From assembly GCA_963811585.1 (NCBI GenBank), contig CAWERR010000009.1, positions 186,001 through 250,000 on the forward strand: a DNA stretch of 64,000 bases, written 5' to 3'. The DNA is from JACDHG01 sp963811585. Its GTDB lineage: Bacteria > Actinomycetota > Actinomycetes > Propionibacteriales > Nocardioidaceae. The translations under genes and the position numbers were made by a program. Position 1 is the stretch's first letter. Every line of letters begins with the position of its first letter. The notes under the pieces are model-generated. The model saw nothing but the letters and a program-made list of their open reading frames with translations, was not told the DNA's origin and made no database searches. Positions 44,101-52,356 of this stretch are shown here, in pieces.

Positions 44101-45264
44101 TCAGCGGTAGAGGTCGCGGGCAATGATCGAGCGTTGCACCTCGGTGGCGCCCTCATAGATGCGCGGGGCCCGCACCTCGCGGTAGAGGTGCTCGAGCAGG
44201 TGTCCCCGCTGGAGCGCGCGGGCGCCGTGGATCTGGATGGCAGCGTCGACGACGTACTGCGCGGTCTCCGTCGCGATCAGCTTTGCCATCGCCGAGCTCG
44301 TCGAGATGCCGGGGCGCCCTGCGTCGTATGCCGCTCCGGCCCGATAGACCATGGCGCGGGCGGCTTCGGTGCGGGTGGCCATCTCGGCCAGCGTGTGGCC
44401 AACCGACTGCAGCTCGCGCAGCGGTGCCCCGAAGGCCTCCCTCGTGCCCGCATGCTCAATCGCCGCGTCGAGTGCTGCTTGCGCCATGCCCACCCCGAAT
44501 GCGCCAACGCTCGGGCGGAACAGGTCGAGCGTGCGCATCGCCACCGCGAACCCCTGGTCGAGCTCGCCGAGGCGGTCGGATGCCTCCACTCGCACGCCGT
44601 CGAAGATCAGGCTGCCGATCGGGTGCGGCGACAGCATGTCGAGGTGCTCACCGGACAGGCCGGCCCGTTCTCCCGGTATGACGAAAGCTGTCACGCCCCG
44701 ACTGCCGGCGCCCGGTGTCGTGCGCGCGAAGACGGAGTAGAAGTCGGCCTCCGGGGCGTTGGAGATCCAGGTCTTCTCGCCCGTAAGCCTCCAGCCGTCG
44801 CCGTCGGCCTCCGCCGCCAGCGCGAGCGCAGCCGCGTCGGATCCTGCGCCCGGCTCGGACAGGGCGAAGCCGGCAACGGCATCCCCGGCGGCCGCAGCCG
44901 CAACCCAGTGCTGGACCTGGTCGTCGGTCCCGGCTTGCAGCACGGGGTAGGTGCCGAGCCCTTGCAGCGCCAAGGCGGTCTCGGCCTCCGTCGACACAGT
45001 CGCCAGTCCCTCGCGCAGCAGGCAGAGGTCGAGGGCAGCCGCAGTCCGTGAGCTGCCGCCGTCGAGTCCGGGGAAGAGTCGCGCGAGCAGTCCGAGATCG
45101 CCGAGCGCCTTGACGAGTGCGCGGTTGACGTGACCTTCTGCACCTCCGGCCGCGATCGCGACGAGCTGGTCACGGGCGACCTCGCGGACATGACTCAGAA
45201 ATGCCTGCTGCTCGCTCGTGAGCTCCCAAGCAGCCGCCGGCACGGCGACTACCGCCCCGTCCAC
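44101..45264 (-). CDS. Acyl-CoA dehydrogenase of the aromatic-CoA cluster
   Basis: This 387-aa FAD-dependent dehydrogenase has FALSEPGAGSDAAALAL, GEKTWISNAPEADFYSVFAR, REAFGAPLRELQSVGH and the catalytic Glu segment IYEGATEVQRSIIARDLYR. It starts at GTG 45264, overlapping the stop of the hydratase gene by 16 bp, so the two are one operon (hydratase first). It would desaturate an alicyclic acyl-CoA after ring reduction; this role is inferred from the neighbouring fusion protein. Confidence 0.9.
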   Translation of the reverse strand: MDGAVVAVPAAAWELTSEQQAFLSHVREVARDQLVAIAAGGAEGHVNRALVKALGDLGLLARLFPGLDGGSSRTAAALDLCLLREGLATVSTEAETALALQGLGTYPVLQAGTDDQVQHWVAAAAAGDAVAGFALSEPGAGSDAAALALAAEADGDGWRLTGEKTWISNAPEADFYSVFARTTPGAGSRGVTAFVIPGERAGLSGEHLDMLSPHPIGSLIFDGVRVEASDRLGELDQGFAVAMRTLDLFRPSVGAFGVGMAQAALDAAIEHAGTREAFGAPLRELQSVGHTLAEMATRTEAARAMVYRAGAAYDAGRPGISTSSAMAKLIATETAQYVVDAAIQIHGARALQRGHLLEHLYREVRAPRIYEGATEVQRSIIARDLYR

Positions 45265-46076
45265 GTGGGGTCACGCTTGCCCGTGAACGCGGCGTGGAAC
45301 TCGCGGTAGTCGTCGCCCTTCATGAGGAGCGCCTGGGTGACGGCCTCCAGCTCAACGGCGGCGGTCAGCGGCATGTCGAGCTCGCGGGTGAGGAGCGCCT
45401 TCGTCTGGGCGTAGGCCTGCGCCGGCCCGGCGGCGAGCCGCTCGGCCAGCTCGGTCGCCGTCGAGTCGACCTGGTCGTCGTCGACAAGCGAGCTCACCAG
45501 CCCGATGCGCTCTGCGTCATCGGCGGCGAGGCTGTCGCCGAGGACCAGCAGCTCAGTCGCCCGACCGAGACCGACGAGTCGCGGAAGGAGGTATGCCGCT
45601 CCCATGTCGGCCCCCGCCAGGCCGACTTTCGTGAAGAGAAACGCGAACTTCGCCGAGCGGGCCATCACGCGGAAGTCGCTTGCAAGCGCGAGCACCGACC
45701 CGGCTCCGGCCGCGGTGCCCTGGATCGCAGCGATGACGAGCACCGGCGACTCCCGCATGGCGCGTACGACGTCGCCCGTCATGCGGGTGAATGCAAGCAG
45801 CTCGTCGGGTCGCATCGACAGCGTGGCCCCGATGATCTCGTCGACGTCACCGCCAGAGCAGAACGACCTGCCCTCCCCACGGAGCACTACCACCCTGGTG
45901 TCGTCGCGGTGGGGGAGCTCGCCGAAGAAGTCGCGCAGGTCGGCATAGGTGTCGAACGTCAACGCGTTGAGACGGTCCGGGCGGTTGAACGTCACGGTGG
46001 CGACACCGTCGCGGCGCTGCACGTCGAAGTGCTGCCAGCTGTCGGTGAACGGCGCCGATCCGCGGAACGGGCTCAT
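45249..46076 (-). CDS. Enoyl-CoA hydratase/isomerase family protein
   Basis: This 275-aa crotonase-fold protein has oxyanion-hole segments FCSGGDVDEII and GTAAGAGSVLALASD, and an Asp-containing acid position in GLAGADMGAAYLLPR rather than the Glu of standard hydratases. It may therefore be an isomerase, ring hydrolase or hydratase variant. AGGAGGAG precedes ATG 46076. It is divergent from the oxygenase/reductase gene; the 195-bp gap holds repeats and a promoter. Confidence 0.87.
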   Translation of the reverse strand: MSPFRGSAPFTDSWQHFDVQRRDGVATVTFNRPDRLNALTFDTYADLRDFFGELPHRDDTRVVVLRGEGRSFCSGGDVDEIIGATLSMRPDELLAFTRMTGDVVRAMRESPVLVIAAIQGTAAGAGSVLALASDFRVMARSAKFAFLFTKVGLAGADMGAAYLLPRLVGLGRATELLVLGDSLAADDAERIGLVSSLVDDDQVDSTATELAERLAAGPAQAYAQTKALLTRELDMPLTAAVELEAVTQALLMKGDDYREFHAAFTGKRDPTWTGR

Positions 46077-46130
46077 CGTCGACTCCTCCTCGGGGCGGGT
46101 GGTTGCAGCGTATAGCGCCAGGCCTGGTCG

Positions 46131-46186
46131 ACCGCCCCACCGGTGGTGGACCGCCCCACCGGTGGTCGAGCTTGTCGAGACCCCGG
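46131..46186. repeat. Direct 17-bp duplication plus half palindrome (copy 3)
   Basis: ACCGCCCCACCGGTGGT occurs at 46131-46147 and again at 46150-46166, and runs into GGTCGAGCTTGTCGAGACC, one arm of the dispersed palindrome. It lies between the divergent hydratase and oxygenase genes, just upstream of the latter's promoter. Confidence 0.75.
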
Positions 46187-46207
46187 GAACATGTATCTGC
46201 TGCCGTG

Positions 46208-46237
46208 TTGACGGTCGTCGTGGACACGACATACCCT
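46208..46237 (+). promoter_or_regulatory. Promoter with internal palindrome for the oxygenase/reductase gene
   Basis: TTGACG (46208-46213), an 18-bp spacer and TACCCT (46232-46237) form a good promoter 35 bp before the ATG. GTCGT-GGAC-ACGAC (46217-46230) is an inverted repeat inside the spacer, where a repressor such as the PaaX-like protein could act. Confidence 0.55.
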
Positions 46238-46271
46238 CGTGAGGAACCGTCGGGCAACGGAAGGCGACGAC

Positions 46272-48638
46272 ATGCGGATCGCGGTCGTGGGTGGCGGTCC
46301 GGGCGGGCTCTACTTCGCCGCACTGGCCAAGCAGCTCCGCCCCGACCACGAGATCACGGTCTGGGAACGCAACGCGGCTGACGACACGTTCGGCTTCGGA
46401 GTGGTGTTCTCCGACGAGACGCTCGGCGGCATCGAGCACGCCGACCCGGCGATCCATGCGGCGATGGAGGCCGAGTTTGCCCGGTGGGACGACATCGACG
46501 TCCACGTGCGTGGGCAGGTCATCACGAGCGGCGGGCATGGGTTTGCGGCGATGAGCCGCCGTCGCTTGCTGGAGATCCTGCAGGCCAGGTGCAGTGCGAT
46601 CGGTGTCGACGTGAAGTTCCTGACGACGGCTCCGGCGGTTGACGAGCTCCGGACGTCATACGACTTGGTGGTGGCCAGCGACGGCGTCAACTCCACTGTC
46701 CGAGCGACGTACGCCGACGTCTTCGGCCCCACGATCGAGCGGCGTCGATGCCGCTACATGTGGCTCGGCACCGATCTGGTGTTCGACGCGTTCAAGTTCT
46801 ACGTCGCGCAGACGTCGTACGGCGTGATGCAGATTCATGGCTACCCGTTCGACGCGAAGGGCAGCACGTTCATCGTCGAGATGCACGACGACGTGTGGGC
46901 GGCTGCCGGCTTCGGGCGTCTCGCCGCGGCGGCCGAAGGGCTGCCACCGGGTGCCTCTGACGAGCCGTCGATTGCCAAGGTGTGCGAGCTGTTTGCCGAC
47001 GTGCTCGACGGACATGCCGTGCACGCCAACAACTCGCGCTGGACCAGCTTCGCGACGGTGCGCAACGAGACCTGGCGTCATGACAACGTGGTGCTGCTGG
47101 GCGATGCGGCGCACACGGCGCACTTCTCGATCGGCTCGGGCACAAAGCTCGCGATGGAGGACGCGCTGGCCCTGGCGGCTTGTCTCCACGAGAACGACGA
47201 CGTCTCAGCGGGCCTCGAGGCGTATGAGCAAGAGAGACGCCCGGTGGTGTTGTCGACGCAGCGGGCGGCACAGGCGAGTCTCGAGTGGTTCGAGAATCTT
47301 CACCAGTACGTCGGCCAGGAGCCGATGCAGCTGGCGTTCAACATCATGACCCGCAGCCGCCGGGTCACGTACGACAACCTGCGGGTGCGCGACCACGAGT
47401 TCGTCGAGCGGGTCGACAGCTGGTTCGCCGAGCACGAGCATCGACGTGGCCTCGGCACCGGCGACGTCCGACCGCCGATGTTCCAGCCGTTCCGGCTGCG
47501 CAACGTCGAGCTGGTCAACCGGGTCGTCGTGAGCGCGATGGACATGTACATGGCCGACGACGGTGTCGCCGGAGACTTCCACTTCACGCACTTGACGGGG
47601 AAGGCGCTGGGCGGCGCAGGCCTGGTGATGACGGAGATGGCGTGTGTGTCGCCAGAGGGTCGGATCACCCCGGCCTGCTGTGGGATGTATGACGACGCGC
47701 ACGTCACCGCCTTCCGGCGGATCACCGACTTCGTACACGAACACACGGCCGCGAAGATGGGGATGCAGCTCGGCCACTCCGGCCGCAAGGGGTCGACCCG
47801 CCGGATGTGGGAGGGGATGGACGAGCCGCTGCCCGACGGCAACTGGGACGTGGTGGGACCGTCCGCGCTGGCCTACCAGCCGGGCGTCAACCAGGTGCCG
47901 CGAGAGCTGGGCGTCGACGAGATGGCGGTCATCAAGCAGCAGTTCGTCGAAGCCACCGTGCGGGCGGAGGCGGCCGGCTTCGACCTGCTCGAGCTGCACT
48001 GTGCGCATGGGTACTTGTTGTCGAGCTTCTTGTCGCCGGTGACCAACCGACGTCCCGATGGCTATGGCGGCAGCATCGAGGGACGCCTGCGCTACCCGTT
48101 GGAGGTGTTCACCGCGATGCGGGATGTGTGGCCTGCGGGGTTGCCCATGACGGTGCGGATCTCTGCCACCGACTGGGTCGAGGGAGGAAATGACGTCGAC
48201 GACGCGGTGGTCATCGCGCGGGCGTTCGCGGACGCCGGTGCCGATGCGATCGACGTGTCGAGCGGGCAGGTGACGCCTGACGAGAGACCCGACTACGGCC
48301 GGTCATTCCAGACGCCGTTCTCCGACGCGATCCGGAACCGGGTCGGGGTGCCGACCATGGCGGTGGGGGCCATCTCGTCATACGACGACGTCAACTCGCT
48401 GATCATCGCCGGGCGGGCCGACCTGTGCGCGCTCGGGCGGGTGCACCTCTACGACCCGAACTGGACGCTGCATGCGGCCCTCGACCAGGGCTACGCCGGC
48501 CCGGGAGTGACGTGGCCATCGCCCTGGCTGCCGGGACGTCGGCAGCCGCAGACCGGTCGGACCGATGGGCCGAAGCCGCGGTTGCAGCTGATCCGAGAGG
48601 GTGATCCGGGCGTCCGCCACCGTCGTTGGCGACCCTAG
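46272..48638 (+). CDS. FAD monooxygenase / old-yellow-enzyme fusion (aryl-CoA monooxygenase-reductase)
   Basis: In this 788-aa protein, residues about 1-380 form a class A flavoprotein hydroxylase: Rossmann GxGxxG in AVVGGGPGGLYFAAL, and GDAAHTAHFSIGSGTKLAME. Residues about 400-770 are an old-yellow-enzyme/NADH:flavin oxidoreductase barrel (MFQPFRLRNVELVNRVVVSA; ELHCAHGYLLSSFLSP). This architecture is that of 2-aminobenzoyl-CoA monooxygenase/reductase and salicylyl-CoA 5-hydroxylase fusions, which hydroxylate, and in the first case also reduce, the CoA-bound ring. GGAAGG precedes the ATG. An OYE homologue with a frameshift follows convergently. Confidence 0.9.
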   Translation: MRIAVVGGGPGGLYFAALAKQLRPDHEITVWERNAADDTFGFGVVFSDETLGGIEHADPAIHAAMEAEFARWDDIDVHVRGQVITSGGHGFAAMSRRRLLEILQARCSAIGVDVKFLTTAPAVDELRTSYDLVVASDGVNSTVRATYADVFGPTIERRRCRYMWLGTDLVFDAFKFYVAQTSYGVMQIHGYPFDAKGSTFIVEMHDDVWAAAGFGRLAAAAEGLPPGASDEPSIAKVCELFADVLDGHAVHANNSRWTSFATVRNETWRHDNVVLLGDAAHTAHFSIGSGTKLAMEDALALAACLHENDDVSAGLEAYEQERRPVVLSTQRAAQASLEWFENLHQYVGQEPMQLAFNIMTRSRRVTYDNLRVRDHEFVERVDSWFAEHEHRRGLGTGDVRPPMFQPFRLRNVELVNRVVVSAMDMYMADDGVAGDFHFTHLTGKALGGAGLVMTEMACVSPEGRITPACCGMYDDAHVTAFRRITDFVHEHTAAKMGMQLGHSGRKGSTRRMWEGMDEPLPDGNWDVVGPSALAYQPGVNQVPRELGVDEMAVIKQQFVEATVRAEAAGFDLLELHCAHGYLLSSFLSPVTNRRPDGYGGSIEGRLRYPLEVFTAMRDVWPAGLPMTVRISATDWVEGGNDVDDAVVIARAFADAGADAIDVSSGQVTPDERPDYGRSFQTPFSDAIRNRVGVPTMAVGAISSYDDVNSLIIAGRADLCALGRVHLYDPNWTLHAALDQGYAGPGVTWPSPWLPGRRQPQTGRTDGPKPRLQLIREGDPGVRHRRWRP

Positions 48639-49745
48639 TCGCGAGCCGCCTCCGGCTTGGGCCAGCGCGCTCGTTCGTACTGGGGTGGCCAGCGGACCTC
48701 GGCGCCGAGCTCATGGGCCGCGCGTAGTGGCCAGTGCGGTTCGCGAAGGAGTGCCCGCGCCAGCAGTACGACGTCGGCGTCTCCGCCGGAGATGATCGCC
48801 TCGGCCTGTGCGGGCTCGGTGATCATGCCGACTGCGCCCGACGGCATACCCGCCTCGCGGCGGACCCTCGCCGCGAACGGCACCTGGTAGCCCGGCGCGA
48901 TCGGGATCGCCGCCTGCGGGACGGTGCCGCCGCTCGAGCAGTCGATCAGGTCGACGCCGTGCGCGCCGAGGTGCTTGGCCAGCGCGCACGGTGTCGTCGC
49001 CGTCCCAGCCGCCGTCGGCCCAGTCGGTGGACGACAGTCTCACCAGCAGCGGCTGGTCGTCTGGCCAGACGTCGCGGACGGCATCGACGACCTCGAGCAG
49101 GACGCGGATGCGATCGTCGAAGCTGCCGCCGTAGGCGTCGGTGCGGGGGTTGCTGAGCGGCGACAGGAACTCGTGCAGCAGGTAGCCGTGCGCGGCGTGG
49201 ATCTCGACGACCTCGAATCTTGCCTCCAGTGCTCGTGCGGCTGCGGCGCGGAAAGCCTCGACCACCGCGGCGATCTCGGCGAGCGTCAGCTCGGCCGGCG
49301 CCGGCAGGTCTGCGAACGGGATGGCCGACGGTGCCACGGTGTCGGCCCAACCGCCGTCCGCGGGCTCGACGTAGCCGCGGCCCAGCCACGGGGGCGACGT
49401 GGACGCCTTGCGGCCCGCGTGTGCCAGCTGGATGCCCGGGATCGTCTCTTGGGTGCGGATGAAGTCGGTGATGCGTCGCCAGGCAGCGACCTGCTCGTTG
49501 TTCCAGATCCCGGTGTCGGCGGGCGAGATGCGGCCGTTCGGTGTCACCGCCGTGGCCTCGGACATGACCAGTCCGGCGCCACCGCGCGCGAGAGAGCCCA
49601 GGTGGACGAGATGCCAGTCCTGTGGGACGCCGTCCACCGCGGAGTACTCACACATGGGTGAGACCCAGACCCGGTTGGCGAACGTCGTCCCGCGGAGCGT
49701 GATGGGCGAGAACAGGTGTGCCTCGGCATCGGGGGAAGAGAGCAT
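48635..49745 (-). pseudogene. Old-yellow-enzyme-family oxidoreductase, frameshifted
   Basis: From ATG 49745 the frame encodes a standard OYE/NADH:flavin oxidoreductase (HLFSPITLRGTTFANRVWVS, IQLAHAGRKAS, EIHAAHGYLLHEFLSPLSN) as far as DWADGGWDGDDTV. One extra base in the GCGCGC run at about 48982-48987 then shifts the frame. The proper C-terminus continues in another frame (HGVDLIDCSSGG; GMITEPAQAEAIISGGDADV; VVLLARALLREPHWPLRAA) and stops at 48635, four bases into the end of the fusion gene. Either a recent pseudogene or a base-calling error. Function would be enone or ring reduction. Confidence 0.85.
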
Positions 49746-49813
49746 GCCTTCAACTTTAACCGTCAATTACAGCGCCGCCTGACCTGGTCCAGCCGTCGGC
49801 GTGGGCGCCCCCA

Positions 49814-49819
49814 TACGAT
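49814..49819 (+). promoter_or_regulatory. -10 box of tRNA-Thr
   Basis: TACGAT lies 14 bp upstream of the mature 5' end of the tRNA. Confidence 0.5.
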
Positions 49820-49833
49820 GGGACGGCAGCATC

Positions 49834-49906
49834 GCCGGCGTGGCGCAATTGGCAGCGCACGTCACTTGTAATGACGGGGTTAGGGGTTCGAGTCCCCTCG
49901 CCGGCT
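49834..49906 (+). tRNA. tRNA-Thr (anticodon TGT)
   Basis: The 73-nt cloverleaf has acceptor arms GCCGGCG and CGCCGGC with discriminator T, anticodon stem CGTCA/TGACG around loop CTTGTAA (anticodon TGT at 49867-49869, reading ACA), and T-arm GGGGTTCGAGTCCCC. CCA is not encoded. It is not flanked by an integrase gene, and no copy of its 3' end was seen nearby. Confidence 0.95.
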
Positions 49907-49924
49907 CAATTCCCGTGTCCGGGC

Positions 49925-50569
49925 TCAGGCCCAGGTGAGGACCAGCTGGGGTCGGTTGCTGCCCGACTCCCGGCTGAGGTAGTTCTGCTGCGGCGAGGCG
50001 GCAACGCTTTCGGTCCGATCTCGCACGAGGAAGCCGTTGTTGGTCGTGTAGTGCGCCAGCACCTGGGCGGTGACCGTCCATTGCTGGTAGCCGGCACTGG
50101 CGACAGTTGTGCTGCCGACGGCGGTCCCGGTCGTCGCAGGCTGAGTGCTCCAGGTAACGGTGGTTTCGACCCAGGCCGTGTTCGCGCGGTAGACGTCGAT
50201 GATCCGTCCGGAGGAGGGGGAGGTGTTGTAGAGCCTGAGGGTGCCCGCGGTGAGAGTGCAGCCTGCCGGGATGGTGGGCAGGGTGAACCGGACGAGGCTG
50301 CGCCGGTTGGACATGGCGCTCCTGGACATGACAAAGAGACTGGAGTCGGTGCCCCTCTGCTGCGTCGGGGCGGCCTGGTCGTTCCAGGTGTCCGCAGTCG
50401 CCGTGAGTGTGCTGCCTCCGGGGGTGCACCAGGCGGCGGCCGTAGTGAACGTGTTCCCCCCGACCACGGCGGTGTCGCTGAAGCGGGCGAGAACGCCTGT
50501 GGACGCCCACATCAGGCTCGCCGCCGCAAGTGGGACCAGCAGCCAGGTCAGTCGGTTAGATCGATGCAT
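49925..50569 (-). CDS. Secreted DNRLRE-like domain protein with SipW-type signal
   Basis: The signal region of this 214-aa exported protein is LLVPLAAASLMWASTGVLAR followed by FSDTAVVGGNTFTTAAAW, the pattern of SipW-dependent substrates (F(T/S)D...GNTFT). The rest is a beta-sandwich resembling the DNRLRE/CBM96-like domain: RRSLVRFTLPTIPAGCTL, LRLYNTSPSSGRIIDVY, WVETTVTWSTQP, and the end SGSNRPQLVLTWA. It is the last gene of a three-gene operon with the SipW-type peptidase and a TasA-like protein; its ATG overlaps the peptidase stop by 14 bp. Confidence 0.8.
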   Translation of the reverse strand: MHRSNRLTWLLVPLAAASLMWASTGVLARFSDTAVVGGNTFTTAAAWCTPGGSTLTATADTWNDQAAPTQQRGTDSSLFVMSRSAMSNRRSLVRFTLPTIPAGCTLTAGTLRLYNTSPSSGRIIDVYRANTAWVETTVTWSTQPATTGTAVGSTTVASAGYQQWTVTAQVLAHYTTNNGFLVRDRTESVAASPQQNYLSRESGSNRPQLVLTWA

Positions 50570-51161
50570 TGTCGTCTCCGCCCAACGCTGGCCGAGTACG
50601 CACCGACCGTCGTGGCGAGAACCAGATGGATTTCAGCTGCAGCCACAGCACCAGAGTCGCCGGCAGGGCAATCGCTGTCATCCAGCCAAGAGGAGTCTGT
50701 GCGAACACCAGCACGCGGCCGGCGTACGGAACGACCAGCACCGGTGTGGACGTGTTGCCACTGAGCACATACAGGGTGGGGTCTGGCTTGGGATTGGAGT
50801 CACCTTTGGTCCGGACGACGATCTCGCCGTCACGTCGGGTGAGCTCGATGACGCGGTGCAGAACGCTGGGGGTCGCCACGCCTTCACCCTCGACGCGCAC
50901 GCGCACGACATCACCGACACGTACGTCGTCCGCAGCCAAAGGCTTCGACACGACTAGGCTTCCCACCGGCGCCATCTCGGACATGCTGCCGCTGTGGATG
51001 GTCAACATCTCGTAGCCGAGCAAGCGAGGAAGCGCCAGCAGGGCACACGTCACGACGATTGCCACCAGCAACGCATTGCATAGCCACCGTGACAGCCGGA
51101 AGCCGGCCCACCCCCTGTGGGGGTGGGCCGACCGGGCCGTTACTGAGGCTATGAGACTCAC
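50556..51161 (-). CDS. SipW-type signal peptidase I
   Basis: This 201-aa membrane signal peptidase is of the ER/SipW type. There are two membrane segments, near the N-terminus (LCNALLVAIVVTCALLALP) and C-terminus (GWMTAIALPATLVLWLQL). Catalytic Ser is in IHSGSMSEMAPVG, and His replaces the usual Lys general base (PSVLHRVIELTRRDG), as in SipW. KGDSNPKPDP is the conserved box E. It is sandwiched between two proteins with SipW-type signals, which it should process. Translationally coupled to both (4- and 14-bp overlaps). Confidence 0.9.
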   Translation of the reverse strand: MSLIASVTARSAHPHRGWAGFRLSRWLCNALLVAIVVTCALLALPRLLGYEMLTIHSGSMSEMAPVGSLVVSKPLAADDVRVGDVVRVRVEGEGVATPSVLHRVIELTRRDGEIVVRTKGDSNPKPDPTLYVLSGNTSTPVLVVPYAGRVLVFAQTPLGWMTAIALPATLVLWLQLKSIWFSPRRSVRTRPALGGDDNASI

Positions 51162-51787
51162 GGGTTGTTGGCGGTCTGCTCAGCGTCGAACGTGAACGTC
51201 GCGGTGCTGGCGGCGCTCTTGAAGGCGTTGCCGGTGGACAGCGGAAGCGCTACCCGGAAGCAAAGCGTCTCGGTGGCGGAGACTGCGAGGGTGCGGTCGC
51301 CGGCCTGGGCGCCTTGCGCCGAGCTACCGATGATCGCGCCGGTTGTGCCGTCGAGGTCGCCGGTGTAGAGCTGGGTGCCGTCGAAGTTGTCGCACGGCGT
51401 TCCCGGGGTGGTGAGGTCGACCGTCTTGACGGTGAGGACCAGCTGGTCCTTCAGACCCTTGGCGTCGACGTTGGTGGCTGTCGAGGACATGGAGTAGCGG
51501 CTGTTGGCGCTGCCGGCTGCGTTGGTCACCACGAGGTCGTCGGTGACTTGGTCGCCGGGCAGCATGTTCGTAAAGGACACGGCGGCGCTGGCCGGGTTGG
51601 TGGAGATGTCAACGGTGCCGCTCGTGAAAGCGTTGGCACCGACGGTCTCTTGGTCGGTGAACACGGCCAGCACGCCGACCGTCATCACCGAGGCGAAGCA
51701 GGTGAGGGCAAGAGCGGTCGCGGCGAGACGGCGACGCTGCTGCTGTCCCTCTTTTGCTTCGTTTGACTGGTGAGTGTCGGCGTTCAT
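51158..51787 (-). CDS. TasA/camelysin-like secreted matrix protein
   Basis: This 209-aa secreted protein has a basic tail, signal segment ATALALTCFASVMTVGVLAV and then FTDQETVGANAFTSGTVDIS, the SipW-cognate signature that marks TasA/CalY family proteins. The mature part is a beta-sandwich with SFTNMLPGDQVTDDLVVTN, typical of TasA. TasA forms amyloid-like fibres in Bacillus biofilms; actinobacterial relatives are mostly unstudied. AGGAGA precedes the ATG. First gene of the operon with the peptidase and DNRLRE-like protein. Confidence 0.85.
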   Translation of the reverse strand: MNADTHQSNEAKEGQQQRRRLAATALALTCFASVMTVGVLAVFTDQETVGANAFTSGTVDISTNPASAAVSFTNMLPGDQVTDDLVVTNAAGSANSRYSMSSTATNVDAKGLKDQLVLTVKTVDLTTPGTPCDNFDGTQLYTGDLDGTTGAIIGSSAQGAQAGDRTLAVSATETLCFRVALPLSTGNAFKSAASTATFTFDAEQTANNP

Positions 51788-52123
51788 TGGATCTCCTGGC
51801 GGGTGTCCACAGCGGTGACTGTGAAGTAGGTGTTTGTAACTCGTGTCGCTGACGATATGGCGCTACCTGCCTGGTCAGGCCGGGATTTGCCTGGTCATCG
51901 GGCGAACGAGAGGGGACGCGATCTGAGCGTCCGACGCGGAGATCCGCTGAACGGTTGATAGTGATACAGGCTGTACGGGCGTGTCGCTACGCATTGTAAT
52001 TGACCACGCACGGAGAGATAGCCCAGGTGGGCCATGGTGCGACTAGGCCTCTTCTCCGTACTCTGGGATCACACCGCGGGGGATGCACCGAAGTCCCGCC
52101 GACCTTCGATGAAGGACTGACTG
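51788..52123. other. Intergenic region upstream of the TasA operon
   Basis: These 336 bp carry no convincing gene. They hold TGCCTGGTCA twice (about 51868 and 51888), a perfect palindrome TACAGGCTGTA at 51965-51975, and, on the minus strand, a TACAAT -10-like box (51993-51998) about 205 bp before the TasA-like start. The AT content rises near 51950-52005. A long leader or an operator for the fibre operon is possible. Confidence 0.4.
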
Positions 52124-52294
52124 ATGCTGGACTTCCCCGACGACTACGCGGCCGACGCGTTGCTGATGGAGGAGATCGAGCTGCTCAGCGAGGTCATGAT
52201 CATGGCCACGGCGAGTGACCTCCCCCTGTCAGGTCAGCAGCTCGACGATCTCCTCGGCGTCGTCGAGGTTGACGAGCTGGCGGCGACTGGCTGA
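52124..52294 (+). CDS. Small acidic protein of unknown function (56 aa)
   Basis: ATG 52124 to TGA 52294 encodes MLDFPDDYAADALLMEEIEL and on to VVEVDELAATG. GAAGGAC lies 9 nt upstream. The peptide is acidic and helical (two amphipathic helices, LMEEIELLSEVMIMA and SGQQLDDLLGVV). I recall similar short acidic proteins in several actinomycetes, but cannot name a family. It precedes the YdeP-like gene by 62 bp. Confidence 0.6.
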   Translation: MLDFPDDYAADALLMEEIELLSEVMIMATASDLPLSGQQLDDLLGVVEVDELAATG

Positions 52295-52356
52295 GCGCGC
52301 CGACTGGCGACCCCATGGGTACGGTGGAACCCCAGCCGTAAACCAGGAGGTCGTCG

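Noticed and set aside
49834..49906. tRNA-Thr as an integration site of a mobile island
   Set aside because: No integrase gene and no visible direct repeat of the tRNA 3' end; the neighbouring fibre operon has ordinary composition.
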